A stretch of 64,000 nucleotides of DNA, taken from NCBI RefSeq assembly GCF_900188385.1, contig NZ_FZOI01000001.1, positions 1,116,001 through 1,180,000 of the forward strand. The letters are read 5' to 3'. The stretch is from Azospirillum sp. RU38E (GTDB lineage Bacteria; Pseudomonadota; Alphaproteobacteria; Azospirillales; Azospirillaceae). A program made the position numbers and the translations under genes. The stretch's first letter is position 1. Each line of letters starts with the position of its first letter. Of this stretch, positions 28,488 to 38,488 are shown piece by piece. Under the pieces are notes generated by a model. The model did not search any database and had not been told where the DNA came from. It saw nothing but the letters and a program-made list of their open reading frames with translations.

Positions 28488-29650
28488 TGTCCCCTAAACA
28501 TCAATTCATTAATGGGTGGAGCCTCCCCGTGCCGACAGTCCCGACCCACCCCCGCCCGTTGCCCCTGCTGGCGCTGGCCGCCCTGCTGGCCCTGTCCGCC
28601 TGTGGCAAGCCGCCGGAAAAGGCGGATGGTGCAGCGGCTAAACCGGCCCCGGCGGCCAGCAGCCTGGCTGTTACCGTGACGTCGCCGCAGGTACTGTCCT
28701 GGCCGATGCAGCTGACCGCCAATGGGGCCATCGCCCCCTGGCAGGAAGTGATCATCGGGGCGGAGGTCGGCGGCCTGCGCATCGACAGCCTGAAGGCAGA
28801 TGTCGGCGATTGGGTGAAGCGGGGCGACATACTGGCCCAGTTCGACGATGCCACCCTGCTGGCGGAGGAAAACCGGCTGGTCGCGGCGCTGGCATCGGCC
28901 AAGGCGACGCTGGAACAGGCGACGGCCGATGCTGCGCGTGCCACCAAGGTGGGGCAGAGCGGGGCGCTTTCCGCCCAGCAACTGGACCAGTACCGCATTG
29001 CCAAGCTGACGGCGCAAGCCAATGTCGCCTCGGCAGAGGCGCAATTGCAGACGGCGCGCATCAAGCTGCGCCAGTCCCGCATCGTTGCGGCCGATGATGG
29101 TTTCGTCTCCTCCCGTTCTGCCCTGCTGGGGCAGGTTCCCTCGGCGGGGACGGAACTGTTCCGGCTGGTCCGCCAGGGCCATATTGAATGGCGGGCGGAA
29201 CTGGACAGCCGCCAGCTCGCCCAGGCCAAACCGGGTCTGAAAGCGGTGCTGACCCTGCCCGACGGGCAGGTGGTGGAAGGGCTGGTGCGGCTGGTCTCCC
29301 CCACCCTGAATGCCGATACCAGTCGGGGCATCGTCTATGTCCGCCTGCCGCTGGAAAGCCCGGCGCGGGCCGGCATGTATGCCAGCGGACAGGTGGAACT
29401 GACACCCAGCAACGCCATCACCGTGCCGGATACGGCCATCGTGCTGCGCGATGGCCGCTCTTACGTCTATCTGCTGCAGGATGACATGAAGGTGCGCCAG
29501 CAGCAGGTCAGCCTGGGGCGCCGGCGTGACGGGCGGGTGGAGATCACCAGTCCGCTGGACCCGCAGGCCCGCATCGTCACCAGCGGCGGCGCCTTCCTCA
29601 GCGATGGGATGCCTGTGCGCATGGCCGATGATGGAAAGGCCGCGAAATGA
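28487..29650 (+). CDS. RND efflux periplasmic adaptor (membrane fusion protein)
   Basis: 387 aa lipoprotein with lipobox LSAC (about residue 38), after a longer than usual N-terminal extension. HlyD/AcrA architecture: first lipoyl half GAEVGGLRIDSLKADVGDWVKRGDILAQ, coiled-coil hairpin rich in Ala/Gln (about 120-180), second lipoyl half IVAADDGFVSSRSALLG and beta-barrel. It joins the outer-membrane channel to the RND pump. Translationally coupled at both ends: TAATG before it and ATGA after it. Confidence 0.94.
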   Translation: MSPKHQFINGWSLPVPTVPTHPRPLPLLALAALLALSACGKPPEKADGAAAKPAPAASSLAVTVTSPQVLSWPMQLTANGAIAPWQEVIIGAEVGGLRIDSLKADVGDWVKRGDILAQFDDATLLAEENRLVAALASAKATLEQATADAARATKVGQSGALSAQQLDQYRIAKLTAQANVASAEAQLQTARIKLRQSRIVAADDGFVSSRSALLGQVPSAGTELFRLVRQGHIEWRAELDSRQLAQAKPGLKAVLTLPDGQVVEGLVRLVSPTLNADTSRGIVYVRLPLESPARAGMYASGQVELTPSNAITVPDTAIVLRDGRSYVYLLQDDMKVRQQQVSLGRRRDGRVEITSPLDPQARIVTSGGAFLSDGMPVRMADDGKAAK

Positions 29651-32600
29651 TGAATATTTCCGCCCTGTCCATCCGGCATCCGGTGCCGGCGGTCCTGCTG
29701 TTCATATTGCTGACCGTGCTGGGTTTCCTGGGGTTTGAACGTCTGGGGGTGCAGAATTTCCCCGACATGGACATCCCCACCATCAATATCAGCGCCACCC
29801 TGGAAGGGGCTGCCCCGCAGCAGCTGGAAACGGAGGTGGCGCGCAAGATTGAGGATCAGCTCACCTCCCTGCGGCTGTTGGACCATATCAGCACGACGAT
29901 TAGCGACGGCAATGTCAATATCAGCGTCAGCTTCACCATCGACAAGGACACCAACGAGGCACTGGATGAGGTGCGCAACGCCGTAGACGGGGCCATGCCG
30001 GAACTGCCGGCGGCCCTGCGCACCCCCGTCGTCTCCAAAATCACCACCAGTTCCGGCTCTCTGCTGACCTATGAGGTGGCGTCCGACCGCATGGATGAGG
30101 AGGCGATTTCCTGGTTCATCGATAATGATGTGGCCAAGGCGCTGCAGGCGGTGAAGGGTGTCGCCAAGGTCAGCCGTGTCGGTGGTGTCCGCCGGGAAGT
30201 GCAGGTCGATCTTTCCCCCACGCTGATGGCGGGTCTGGGGGTGTCGGCCGCCGATGTGGCCAGCGGCCTGAAGGCGATGCAGAAGGATAATTCCGGCGGC
30301 CTGGGCGAAATTGGCAGCCAGCGCCAGTCGCTGCGCACGCTGGCCGCCCTGGATGATCCGCAGGATCTGCGCCAGGTGGTCATCCCCCTGGCCGGCGGGC
30401 GCACGGTGCGGCTGGCCGATATCGCCACCATCAGCGACAGCTATGCCGAACGATCCAGCCGTGCCTTCCGCGATGGCAAGCCGGTGATTGCCTTCCAGGT
30501 CAGCCGTTCGCTGGGTTTCTCCGACGTTGCGGTGGCGCAGGCGGCGCGGGCGGCGGTGGCGGCGTTTGCCGCCCAGCATCCGGGCGTGCAGATCAGTGAA
30601 ATTACCAACGGCGTCAGCGCCATCATCAGCGATTATGAAGGGTCGCTGCATCTGCTCTATGAAGGGGCGGTGCTGGCCATTCTGGTGGTCTGGTGGTTCC
30701 TGCGCGACTGGCGGGCGACGCTGATTTCCGCCACCGCCCTGCCGCTATCGATCATCCCCACCTTTGCCTTGATGTATCTGCTGGGGTTCAGCCTCAACAC
30801 CGTTTCCCTGCTGGCGCTGGCGCTGGTGATCGGCATCCTGGTGGATGACGCGATTGTGGAGGTGGAGAATATCGCCCGCCATCTGCGCATGGGCAAAAGC
30901 CCCTATCAGGCGGCGATGGAGGCGGCGGACGAGATCGGGCTGGCGGTGATCGCCACCACCTTCACCCTGGTCGCCGTCTTTCTGCCCACTGCCTTCATGG
31001 GCGGCATTCCGGGCAAGATTTTCCGGGAATTCGGCCTGACGGCGGCGGTGGCGGTGCTGGTTTCCCTGCTGGTGGCCCGGCTGCTGACGCCGATGATGGC
31101 CGCCTATATGCTGAAGGCAACCGATCATGAGGAACATGACGGGCCGGTGATGCGCCGCTACATGGCATGGGTGCATCGCTGCCTAGGTGCGCGCAAGCGC
31201 ACGGTGGCGGCGGCTTTGGCCTTTTTCATCGTGGCGGTGCTCTGCCTGCCGATGCTGCCATCCGGATTTCTCCCAGCACAGGACAAGGGGCAAACCCGGG
31301 TCAGCCTGGAACTGCCGCCCGGCACCACCCTGGACCAGACGACGGAAATGACCCACCGTGCCGCCGAATTGATCAAGCAGGTGCCGGAGGTGGTGGGTGT
31401 GTTCAGCTCCGTCGGCACCTCGGTTAGCGGGAGTGCGCTGATTTCCAGCAGCACTGCCGATTTTGGCGCCTCCACCCTGACCGTCGATCTGCAGGAGCGC
31501 AGCGACCGTCATCGCAAACAGAGCGCCATTGAGGCGGATATCCGCCAGTTGCTGCGCGGTCTGCCGGGGGTGCGTGTCTCCGTCGGCGGGGCCGGCAATG
31601 GGGAGAAGCTGGAACTGGTGCTGGCCAGCGATGATGGGGCCCTGCTGGAACGGACGGCGGCGACGGTGGAATCAGAAATCCGCCGTACCATCAAGGGGAT
31701 CGGCAATGTCACCTCCAGCGCTGCCCTGCAAAGACCGGAGGTACATTTCCATCCCGATTATGCCCGTGCCGCCGCCCTGGGTGTATCCAGCCAGAATATT
31801 GCCGACATGCTGCGCGTGGCCACCTATGGCGAATATTCCGCAGCACTGGCCAAGATCAACCTGTCGCAGCGGCAGGTGGATATCCGTGTCCGTCTGGACC
31901 CGGCCGCCCGCACCGACCTGGACAGCATCGGCCAGTTGCGGGTGAAGGGGGCCAATGGTCAGGTGGCCTTGGCCTCCTTGGGCGACCTGTCCATGGGCAG
32001 CGGCCCGTCACAGATCCGCCGGCTGGACCGGTCGCGCAACATCACCCTGTCGGTGGAATTGAATGGCCGCACCATCGGTGAGGTGATGCAGGAGGTGCGC
32101 GCCCTGCCCACCATGGCCCATCTGCCCGGCGGTATCCGCATTGTGGAGCAGGGGGAGCTGCAGCGCATGGCGGAGATGATGAGCGGATTCGGCCTGGCCA
32201 TGGCCATCGGCGTCTTCTGCATCTATGCCGTGCTGGTGCTGCTGTTTCATGATTTCCTGCAGCCGGTCACCATCCTGTCGGCCCTGCCCTTGTCGCTGGG
32301 GGGCGCCATCTTCGCCCTGCTGATTTGCAGCATGAGCCTGTCGATGCCGACGGTGATCGGCCTGCTGATGCTGATGGGCATCGTCACCAAGAATTCCATC
32401 CTGCTGGTGGAATATGCGGTGATGGCGCGGCGCGAACATGGGATGACCCGGTTTGAGGCGCTGGTGGATGCCTGTCATAAACGCGCCCGACCCATCCTGA
32501 TGACCACCATTGCCATGGGGGCCGGCATGTTGCCGACCGCCATCGGCATGGGGGCCGATCCGGCCTTCCGACAGCCGATGGCGGTGGTGGTCATTGGCGG

Positions 32601-32709
32601 CCTGATCACCTCAACCGGGCTCAGCCTTCTGGTGGTGCCGGTGATCTTCACCTATGTCGATGATTTCGTTATCTGGCTGCGGCGGCTGTTCCACCGCCGC
32701 GCGGCTTGA
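29647..32709 (+). CDS. RND multidrug efflux inner-membrane transporter (HAE1 family)
   Basis: Proton-driven pump, 1020 aa, twelve expected membrane helices in two repeats. Seen: N-terminal SALSIRHPVPAVLLFILLTVLGF; the proton-relay Asp pair in TM4 (GILVDDAIVEVENIARHL); FREFGLTAAVAVLVSLLVARLLTPMMAAY; and the second-half TM10 block MGIVTKNSILLVEYAVMARR. Substrate type (drug or solvent rather than metal) follows from the HAE1-like sequence; the heavy-metal CzcA signature is not seen. Last gene of the operon controlled, by context, by the divergent OmpR-type pair. Confidence 0.95.
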   Translation: MMNISALSIRHPVPAVLLFILLTVLGFLGFERLGVQNFPDMDIPTINISATLEGAAPQQLETEVARKIEDQLTSLRLLDHISTTISDGNVNISVSFTIDKDTNEALDEVRNAVDGAMPELPAALRTPVVSKITTSSGSLLTYEVASDRMDEEAISWFIDNDVAKALQAVKGVAKVSRVGGVRREVQVDLSPTLMAGLGVSAADVASGLKAMQKDNSGGLGEIGSQRQSLRTLAALDDPQDLRQVVIPLAGGRTVRLADIATISDSYAERSSRAFRDGKPVIAFQVSRSLGFSDVAVAQAARAAVAAFAAQHPGVQISEITNGVSAIISDYEGSLHLLYEGAVLAILVVWWFLRDWRATLISATALPLSIIPTFALMYLLGFSLNTVSLLALALVIGILVDDAIVEVENIARHLRMGKSPYQAAMEAADEIGLAVIATTFTLVAVFLPTAFMGGIPGKIFREFGLTAAVAVLVSLLVARLLTPMMAAYMLKATDHEEHDGPVMRRYMAWVHRCLGARKRTVAAALAFFIVAVLCLPMLPSGFLPAQDKGQTRVSLELPPGTTLDQTTEMTHRAAELIKQVPEVVGVFSSVGTSVSGSALISSSTADFGASTLTVDLQERSDRHRKQSAIEADIRQLLRGLPGVRVSVGGAGNGEKLELVLASDDGALLERTAATVESEIRRTIKGIGNVTSSAALQRPEVHFHPDYARAAALGVSSQNIADMLRVATYGEYSAALAKINLSQRQVDIRVRLDPAARTDLDSIGQLRVKGANGQVALASLGDLSMGSGPSQIRRLDRSRNITLSVELNGRTIGEVMQEVRALPTMAHLPGGIRIVEQGELQRMAEMMSGFGLAMAIGVFCIYAVLVLLFHDFLQPVTILSALPLSLGGAIFALLICSMSLSMPTVIGLLMLMGIVTKNSILLVEYAVMARREHGMTRFEALVDACHKRARPILMTTIAMGAGMLPTAIGMGADPAFRQPMAVVVIGGLITSTGLSLLVVPVIFTYVDDFVIWLRRLFHRRAA

Positions 32710-32987
32710 AGGTGGGGTTGTGCTGGCCATGACATCGTCATGGTCAGCATCCCGGTGCAGCTTGCGCCCTCATGCCCCGCTGATACCAAGGTTCAATTTT
32801 GCCCATCGCCGCGTAGCGTTACTTTCCCCCTGTCACTGAAACCATTCCGCTTCCCAGCCTTTGAAATGTCGGACCCGTGCGGGCGCCCTGCTGCCCGCTG
32901 CGGCCTGTGGCTTGCGGGCGGAAAATGCTGACGGCCGGGCCAGACATTCCGTCCTGGCCCCGGCCCTGAACAGGGAGACAAGACGCC

Positions 32988-34733
32988 ATGAAGCGCATTC
33001 TGCTGGCAACCTGCGCCATGTTGGGGCTGGCCGCCGCCACGCCCGCCCTCGCCACCGGCCCCACCGATGCCGAGTTGATGAACGATGCCGCCAGCACCGG
33101 CGACGTGCTGACCTATGGCATGGGGCCGCAGGCGCAGCGCTACAGCCCGCTGAAGACGCTGAACACGGACAATGTCGCCAAGCTGGTGCCCGCCTTCTCC
33201 TTCTCCTTTGGGGGGGAGAAGCAGCGCGGGCAGGAATCCCAGCCCATCGTGCAGGATGGCACCATCTATGTGACCGGCTCCTACAGCCGCATCTGGGCGG
33301 TGGATTCCCGCACGGGTGAGGAGAAGTGGCAATATGATGCCCGCCTGCCGGACGGCATCATGCCCTGTTGCGATGTCATCAATCGCGGTGCCGCCATCTA
33401 TGGCGACAAGGTTTATTTCGGCACGCTGGATGCCAAGCTGATCGCGCTGAACAAGGAGACCGGCAAGGTCATCTGGTCGAAGAAGATGGCCGATTACGAG
33501 GCTGGGTATAGCTTCACCGCCGCCCCCATGATCGTGGATGGCAAGATCATCACCGGCAATTCCGGCGGTGAGTTCGGCATTGTCGGCAAGGTGGAGGCGC
33601 GGGACGCCAATACCGGTGAGCTGATCTGGTCGCGCCCCACCATCGAAGGCCATATCGGCCAGTTGAATGGCAAGGACAGCACCATGACCGGCAAGCTGAA
33701 CGCTTCCTGGCAGGGTGACATGTGGAAGCAGGGGGGCGGGGCCACCTGGCTGGGCGGTACCTATGACCCGGAAACCAAGCTGATCTATATGGGCACCGGC
33801 AATCCGGCACCGTGGAACAGCCATCTGCGGCCGGGCGATAATCTCTATACCTCTTCCACCCTGGCCATTGATCCCAATACGGGAGAGATCAAATGGCATT
33901 TCCAGACCACGCCGCATGATGGCTGGGATTTCGACGGGGTGAATGAATTCATCCCCTTCGACCTGAAGAAGGATGGCAAGGTCGTCAAGGCCGGGGCCAA
34001 GGCTGATCGCAACGGCTTCTTCTTCGTGCTGGACCGCACCAACGGCAAATTCCTCAGCGCCACGCCGTTTGTGTCGAAGATCACCTGGGCCAAGGGGTTC
34101 GACAAGAAGGGTCGCCCGATCTATGACCCGGCCAACCGTCCGGGCAACCCGATGGAAGCGGCACAGGGTGACACCAAGGGTAAATCCGTCTTCTCCGCCC
34201 CGTCCTTCCTGGGCGGCAAGAACTGGATGCCCATGGCCTATAGCCAGGATACCGGCCTGTTCTATGTGCCCGCCAATGAATGGGGCATGGATATCTGGAA
34301 CGAGGCGATCAATTACAAGAAGGGGGCTGCCTATCTGGGGGCCGGCTTCACCATCAAGCCGCTTTATGACGACCATATCGGCGTGCTGCGCGCCATCGAT
34401 CCCGCCACTGGTGAGATCAAGTGGGAATATAAGAACAAGGCCCCGCTCTGGGGTGGTGTGTTGACCACTGCCGGCAATCTTGTCTTCACCGGCACGCCGG
34501 AAGGCTACCTGAAGGCGTTCGATGCCAGGACCGGCCAGGAGGTCTGGAAGTTCAATACCGGCTCCGGCATCGTCGGTAGCCCCATCACCTGGGAACAGGA
34601 TGGCGAACAGTTTGTCGCCGTCGTCTCCGGCTGGGGCGGTGCCGTGCCCCTGTGGGGTGGCGAGGTGGCGAAGTCCATCCAGCATATCAATCAGGGTGGC
34701 TCTCTCTGGGTGTTCAAACTGCCCAAGGCGTAA
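32988..34733 (+). CDS. PQQ-dependent alcohol dehydrogenase, lanthanide-type (PedH-like)
   Basis: Periplasmic quinoprotein, 581 aa, signal peptide to about residue 22. Eight-bladed propeller with PQQ Trp motifs, the vicinal disulfide in [10 protein letters not shown], and the catalytic Asp in [11 protein letters not shown]. Two residues after the catalytic Asp stands a second Asp (D-F-D). In XoxF/PedH enzymes this extra Asp binds the lanthanide; calcium enzymes have Ala/Ser/Thr. It is therefore predicted to be a rare-earth-dependent ethanol/alcohol dehydrogenase. Substrate is inferred from similarity to ExaA/PedH rather than MxaF. Own terminator follows. A calcium-type paralogue lies convergent at 35443-37326. 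Confidence 0.92.
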   Translation: MKRILLATCAMLGLAAATPALATGPTDAELMNDAASTGDVLTYGMGPQAQRYSPLKTLNTDNVAKLVPAFSFSFGGEKQRGQESQPIVQDGTIYVTGSYSRIWAVDSRTGEEKWQYDARLPDGIMPCCDVINRGAAIYGDKVYFGTLDAKLIALNKETGKVIWSKKMADYEAGYSFTAAPMIVDGKIITGNSGGEFGIVGKVEARDANTGELIWSRPTIEGHIGQLNGKDSTMTGKLNASWQGDMWKQGGGATWLGGTYDPETKLIYMGTGNPAPWNSHLRPGDNLYTSSTLAIDPNTGEIKWHFQTTPHDGWDFDGVNEFIPFDLKKDGKVVKAGAKADRNGFFFVLDRTNGKFLSATPFVSKITWAKGFDKKGRPIYDPANRPGNPMEAAQGDTKGKSVFSAPSFLGGKNWMPMAYSQDTGLFYVPANEWGMDIWNEAINYKKGAAYLGAGFTIKPLYDDHIGVLRAIDPATGEIKWEYKNKAPLWGGVLTTAGNLVFTGTPEGYLKAFDARTGQEVWKFNTGSGIVGSPITWEQDGEQFVAVVSGWGGAVPLWGGEVAKSIQHINQGGSLWVFKLPKA

Positions 34734-34754
34734 TGCACCTGGGTTGAAGCGTTC

Positions 34755-34784
34755 GGGCCGCCCCATTGTCGGGGCGGCCCTTTT
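34755..34784 (+). terminator. Rho-independent terminator after the lanthanide-type dehydrogenase
   Basis: GGGCCGCCCC (34755-34764), loop ATTGTC, GGGGCGGCCC (34771-34780), TTTT. It lies between convergent genes. Confidence 0.93.
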
Positions 34785-34789
34785 GCGTT

Positions 34790-35365
34790 TCACCAGTTCA
34801 CCGGGCAGGCGGTGCAATCCTGCATGTAGGTGTTCTGGAAGATGGCATAGGGAAAATGGGCCCCGGTCAGGTCGGCGCCGATCAGGTTGGCCTCGTAGAA
34901 TTTTGCCTCCTGCAGGCCGGCATTCACCAGTTTGGCCTGATGGAACTGCGCGCCGGAGAACCAGGCGGCTTCCAGATTGGCGGCGGTCAGATCGGCGCGG
35001 CTGAAATCCGCCTTGGCGGCACGGGCAAATTCCAGGTTTGCCCCGCGCAAGCTGGCGCCGCGCAGCTTGGCCCCCTGCAGGAAGGCTTTGCGCAGATCGG
35101 CTGCCTCCAGATCCGCGTTATCGAGGATGGCCCCGCGCAAATCCGTGTCCCGCAGATCCGCGCGGGCCAGCTTTGCCCCCGTCAGGTCGGCCCCTGACAG
35201 GTTCAGCCCGCGCAGATTCTGATGGCGCAGATCGACACCCGGACATTTCGCCCCTTTCACTAGCAGGCAATCGCCCACCTTGCGGGGACTGTCGGCCTCC
35301 TCCTCCTGCGCCACGGCAGGGAAGGCGAGAAGGCTGGCCAGCAAAAGGGAGCAGAGCAGGCGCAT
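34790..35365 (-). CDS. Secreted pentapeptide-repeat protein
   Basis: 191 aa with a signal peptide (MRLLCSLLLASLLAFPAVAQ). About 20 tandem A(D/N)Lxx pentapeptides from residue about 48 to 175 (NLRGLNLSGADLTGAKLARA and so on) form a right-handed quadrilateral beta-helix. Two Cys pairs flank the helix (DCLLVKGAKC near the start, DCTACPVNW at the end), so disulfide caps are likely. It is periplasmic, between the two PQQ dehydrogenases and on the same strand as the calcium-type one, 77 nt downstream of it. A role in that system is inferred only from position. Confidence 0.9.
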   Translation of the reverse strand: MRLLCSLLLASLLAFPAVAQEEEADSPRKVGDCLLVKGAKCPGVDLRHQNLRGLNLSGADLTGAKLARADLRDTDLRGAILDNADLEAADLRKAFLQGAKLRGASLRGANLEFARAAKADFSRADLTAANLEAAWFSGAQFHQAKLVNAGLQEAKFYEANLIGADLTGAHFPYAIFQNTYMQDCTACPVNW

Positions 35366-35442
35366 CGGGAGGACTCCATGGGCGAACGGGTGGCCGAATA
35401 AGCGCCCCCTCCCGCCAGACGGACGGGAGGGGGCGTGGCTTT

Positions 35443-37326
35443 TTACGGTGCTGCCGCTGTGGTGCTGCGGTCCTGGTGCAGGCGGAAGACCCAGAAGGAA
35501 CCGCCCTGCGGCACATTGCTGGTCAACGGCCCCATGTCGCCGCCCCAGAGCGGCACCGCCCCGCCATAGCCTGAGGCGATGCCGATATATTGCACCCCAT
35601 CCATCTCCCAGGTGATGGGGGAGGAGACGATGCCGGAGCCGGTCTGGAACGACCAAAGTTCCTTGCCATTCTTGGCATCAAACGCCTTGAGATAGCCGTC
35701 GCTGGTGCCGGTGAAGACAAGGTTGCCCGATGTCGTCATCGTGCCGGCCCAGAGCGGCAGCCTTTCCTTATGTTCCCAGACGATCTTACCGGTCACCGGG
35801 TCCATGGCGCGCAGGATGCCCACATGGTCCTCGTACATTTTCTTGATGCGGAAGCCCATGCCCAGATAGGCGCTGCCCTTCTGGTAGGAAATATTCTCCG
35901 TCCAGTAATCTTCCTTCCAGTGATTGGCGGGGATGTAGAACAGGCCCGTCTCCTCGCTATAGGACATGGGGTTCCAGTTCTTGCCGCCCAGGAACGGGGG
36001 GGAGACTTCCACCGCCTTACCCTTCAACTCTCCCTTTTCCGGCAAAGGCGGGCGCTGGCCTTCCACCTCGATCGGGCGGCCGGTCTTCAGATCGAAACCC
36101 TTGGCCCAGGTGATATTGTCCACGAAGGGATAGGCGGCGATCAGCGCCTTGGGCCGGTTGATCTCCCCGCCGGGTGCGGCCAGCTTGGTGCGATCGGTGA
36201 TGAAGAAAAAGCCGTTGCGGTCGGCATGGGCGGCGGCCTTGATGGTCTTGCCGTCCTTCTTCAGGTCGAACAGGATAATTTCATTATTGCCGGAAAAGTC
36301 CCAGGTATCGTTGGGCGTGTGCTGGTAGAAGCCCTTCAATTCGCCGGTGGTCGGATCGACATAGGCCTGGCCGGAGGTGAACAGGCTGTCGCCCGGCCAG
36401 CGGGCCCAGCCGTTCCACGGCCCCGGATTGCCGGCACCGACCACGATGGAATTGGTTTCCGGGTCGAAGGTGGCGCTTTGCCAGGGCGCGCCGCCGCCAT
36501 GGTTCCAGGCTTCCACCAGCTTGCCATCCTTGTCGCGCGGCCAGCTTGGCGCCTTGGGATTGCCGGTGATGGTGCTGTCCTTGCCGTTCAGCCGGCCCAT
36601 ATGGCCTTCTACGAAGGGCCGCATCCAGATTTCTTCGCCCGTATCGGGATCACGGGCGAACAGGCGGCCGACCACGCCGAACTCATCACCCGACGAGCCA
36701 TGGATCAGCAGCACCTTGCCGGTCTTCTGATCCTTCACGATGGTGGGGGCGCCGGTCATCGTATAGCCGGCCTCATGCTCGCCGAATTTCTTCTTCCAGA
36801 CCAGTTTGCCCGTATGCCGGTCCAGTGCCACCACGCTGGCATCCAGCGTGCCGAAGAAGACCTTGTCGCCATAGATGGCGGCCCCGCGATTGATGACGTC
36901 ACAGCAGGGGCGGATATCGTCGGGCAACCGATGAGTATAGGACCAGAGCCGCTTGCCGGTGCGCGCATCCAGCGCAAACATCCGGCTGTAGGAGGCGGTG
37001 ATATAGATGATGCCATCATGCACGATGGCCTGGGTTTCCTGCCCGCGCTGCTTCTCATCCCCAAAGGAGAAAGACCAAGCGGGTACAAGATTGCCGACAT
37101 TCTTGTCATTCACCTGGGCCAGCGTGCTGTGCCGCTTGGCATCCAGGCCCATGCCATACATCAGCACGTCACTGGTGGTCTTGGCATCATTGGCGATGTC
37201 TTCCCAGGTGACGGGGCGCGGCGCATCGGCCAGGGCGCTGCCGCCGCCGATGGCCGCCATGACACCCAGGCTGACCCCGGACAGCAGGGCACGCCAGGTG
37301 CGGGCCGATGGATTTCTCAGCATCAT
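35443..37326 (-). CDS. exaA: PQQ-dependent alcohol dehydrogenase, calcium-type (ExaA/PedE-like)
   Basis: Periplasmic quinoprotein ethanol dehydrogenase, 627 aa, signal peptide to about residue 34. Seen: vicinal Cys pair in [26 protein letters not shown], and the catalytic Asp in NDTWDFSGNNEIILFDL. The residue two after the catalytic Asp is Ser, as in calcium enzymes, in contrast to the Asp of the paralogue at 32988-34733. Transfers electrons to a periplasmic acceptor; no cytochrome c gene is near, but pseudoazurin is. Either of two adjacent ATGs (37326, 37323) may be used. Divergent from a LuxR-type regulator. Confidence 0.94.
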   Translation of the reverse strand: MMLRNPSARTWRALLSGVSLGVMAAIGGGSALADAPRPVTWEDIANDAKTTSDVLMYGMGLDAKRHSTLAQVNDKNVGNLVPAWSFSFGDEKQRGQETQAIVHDGIIYITASYSRMFALDARTGKRLWSYTHRLPDDIRPCCDVINRGAAIYGDKVFFGTLDASVVALDRHTGKLVWKKKFGEHEAGYTMTGAPTIVKDQKTGKVLLIHGSSGDEFGVVGRLFARDPDTGEEIWMRPFVEGHMGRLNGKDSTITGNPKAPSWPRDKDGKLVEAWNHGGGAPWQSATFDPETNSIVVGAGNPGPWNGWARWPGDSLFTSGQAYVDPTTGELKGFYQHTPNDTWDFSGNNEIILFDLKKDGKTIKAAAHADRNGFFFITDRTKLAAPGGEINRPKALIAAYPFVDNITWAKGFDLKTGRPIEVEGQRPPLPEKGELKGKAVEVSPPFLGGKNWNPMSYSEETGLFYIPANHWKEDYWTENISYQKGSAYLGMGFRIKKMYEDHVGILRAMDPVTGKIVWEHKERLPLWAGTMTTSGNLVFTGTSDGYLKAFDAKNGKELWSFQTGSGIVSSPITWEMDGVQYIGIASGYGGAVPLWGGDMGPLTSNVPQGGSFWVFRLHQDRSTTAAAP

Positions 37327-37741
37327 TCTCTCCCTATTCGCCGATTATCAGGATTATCGGGGTGTAGGCCCATGCGTAACGGGAGCCGTGACCCGCTGCT
37401 TATGAGAAAACACTGGCACCAGCGGCGAATAAGGAAAATGATGCTTTCTGATGAAAGGTGATTTTGACTTGCGATGATACGGGATTTTCCTGAATTTTTC
37501 CTGTGAGAAACATCCTTGTTGATCGGGATTTTTATCCCGGTCAGATAGGGTGGAATATCCCGGATCAGGGCTTGAACCATGGCATTGCGCCATTTCGCCG
37601 GGGCGGGCTGTGGCTTATACTAAAGAAGGGTGTTCCCGGTCGGGCCGGTGATTGTCCGACCTTCTTCCTGCGTGTAGCTTTGAAACCGCCCACAAAAAAA
37701 TCAAGCGTCGGCAGGCCCGACAGGGCGACGGGAGGATAGGC
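37327..37741. promoter_or_regulatory. 415-nt divergent regulatory region with CGGGAT/ATCCCG boxes
   Basis: Non-coding stretch between the calcium-type dehydrogenase and the LuxR-type regulator. It holds GATCGGGAT-TTTT-ATCCCGGTC (37521-37542, one mismatch), AATATCCCG (37554-37562) and ACGGGATTTT (near 37479). The 9-mer AATATCCCG recurs in the TonB-receptor promoter region at 52168-52176. No ORF is convincing here. Confidence 0.6.
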
Positions 37742-38428
37742 ATGGGCAAGGTGCTGATCGCGGATGACCATCCGCTGGTACGCGACGGGCTGCGCACGGT
37801 GCTGGCCGTGGCGCTGGACCGTTGCGAGCTGTTTGAGGCGTCCGATCTGGATGAGGTGATCCGCATCATCGATCGGGAAGGGGATTTCGATCTGATCCTG
37901 CTGGACCTGAACATGCCCGGCAATAATGGATTTGCCGGGCTGTCCACGCTGCGGGCACGCTACCCGTCATTGCCGGTGGTCATGGTCTCGGCCACCAGCG
38001 ACCGGCAATTGGTGCATGAAGCGCTGCGCCATGGGGCGGCAGGCTTTGTGCCCAAATCGCTGCCGCGCGGGCAGATTGCCCAGGCGCTGCGCCAGGTGCT
38101 GGAAGGGGATATCTATATCCCGTCCGATCTGACGGATGCCCCACCCCCCACGCAATCGGGGGAGGATCAGGAAATCCTGCGCCGCATCGATACCCTGACC
38201 CCGCAGCAGCGCAAGGTGCTGGAACTGGTGGTGGCCGGCCGGCTGAACAAGGAAATCGCCTATGAGCTGGATGTGACGGAGACGACGGTGAAGGCCCATG
38301 TCTCCGCCATCCTGCAGAAGATGCGGGTTTTCAGCCGCACGCAGGCAGTGATCCTGGCCAACAAGGTGAATTTCGCCCCCTCACCCGGCACGCCACAAGC
38401 CTCGGCCCGGGCGGCGGCCACCCCATGA
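37742..38428 (+). CDS. LuxR/NarL-family response regulator (AgmR/ExaE-like)
   Basis: 228 aa. Receiver with VLIADDHPLVRDGL, phospho-Asp in DLILLDLNMPG, Lys in GFVPKSLPRG; C-terminal LuxR-type helix-turn-helix LTPQQRKVLELVVAGRLNKEIAYELDVTETTVKAHVSAIL. It resembles AgmR/ExaE/PedR-type activators that control PQQ ethanol oxidation in pseudomonads. Divergent from the calcium-type dehydrogenase, which supports that role. No kinase gene is adjacent, so its partner is elsewhere. ATG 37742 has GGGAGG seven nt upstream. Confidence 0.92.
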   Translation: MGKVLIADDHPLVRDGLRTVLAVALDRCELFEASDLDEVIRIIDREGDFDLILLDLNMPGNNGFAGLSTLRARYPSLPVVMVSATSDRQLVHEALRHGAAGFVPKSLPRGQIAQALRQVLEGDIYIPSDLTDAPPPTQSGEDQEILRRIDTLTPQQRKVLELVVAGRLNKEIAYELDVTETTVKAHVSAILQKMRVFSRTQAVILANKVNFAPSPGTPQASARAAATP

Positions 38429-38434
38429 CGTCTG

Positions 38435-38461
38435 GCCCCGGCGTGCATGGCGCGCCGGGGC
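38435..38461. terminator. GC-rich hairpin between convergent genes
   Basis: GCCCCGGCG (38435-38443) pairs perfectly with CGCCGGGGC (38453-38461), loop of nine, no T-tract. It lies between the regulator stop and the pseudoazurin stop. Confidence 0.55.
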
Positions 38462-38488
38462 ATCACGGTCGGTTCGGAAGAGGGGGCT

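Noticed and set aside
32780-32805. TGATACCAAGGTTCAA upstream of the lanthanide-type dehydrogenase as another copy of the hairpin element
   Set aside because: Only the TGATACCAAG end resembles copy C; no paired arm or linker is found, so it may be chance.
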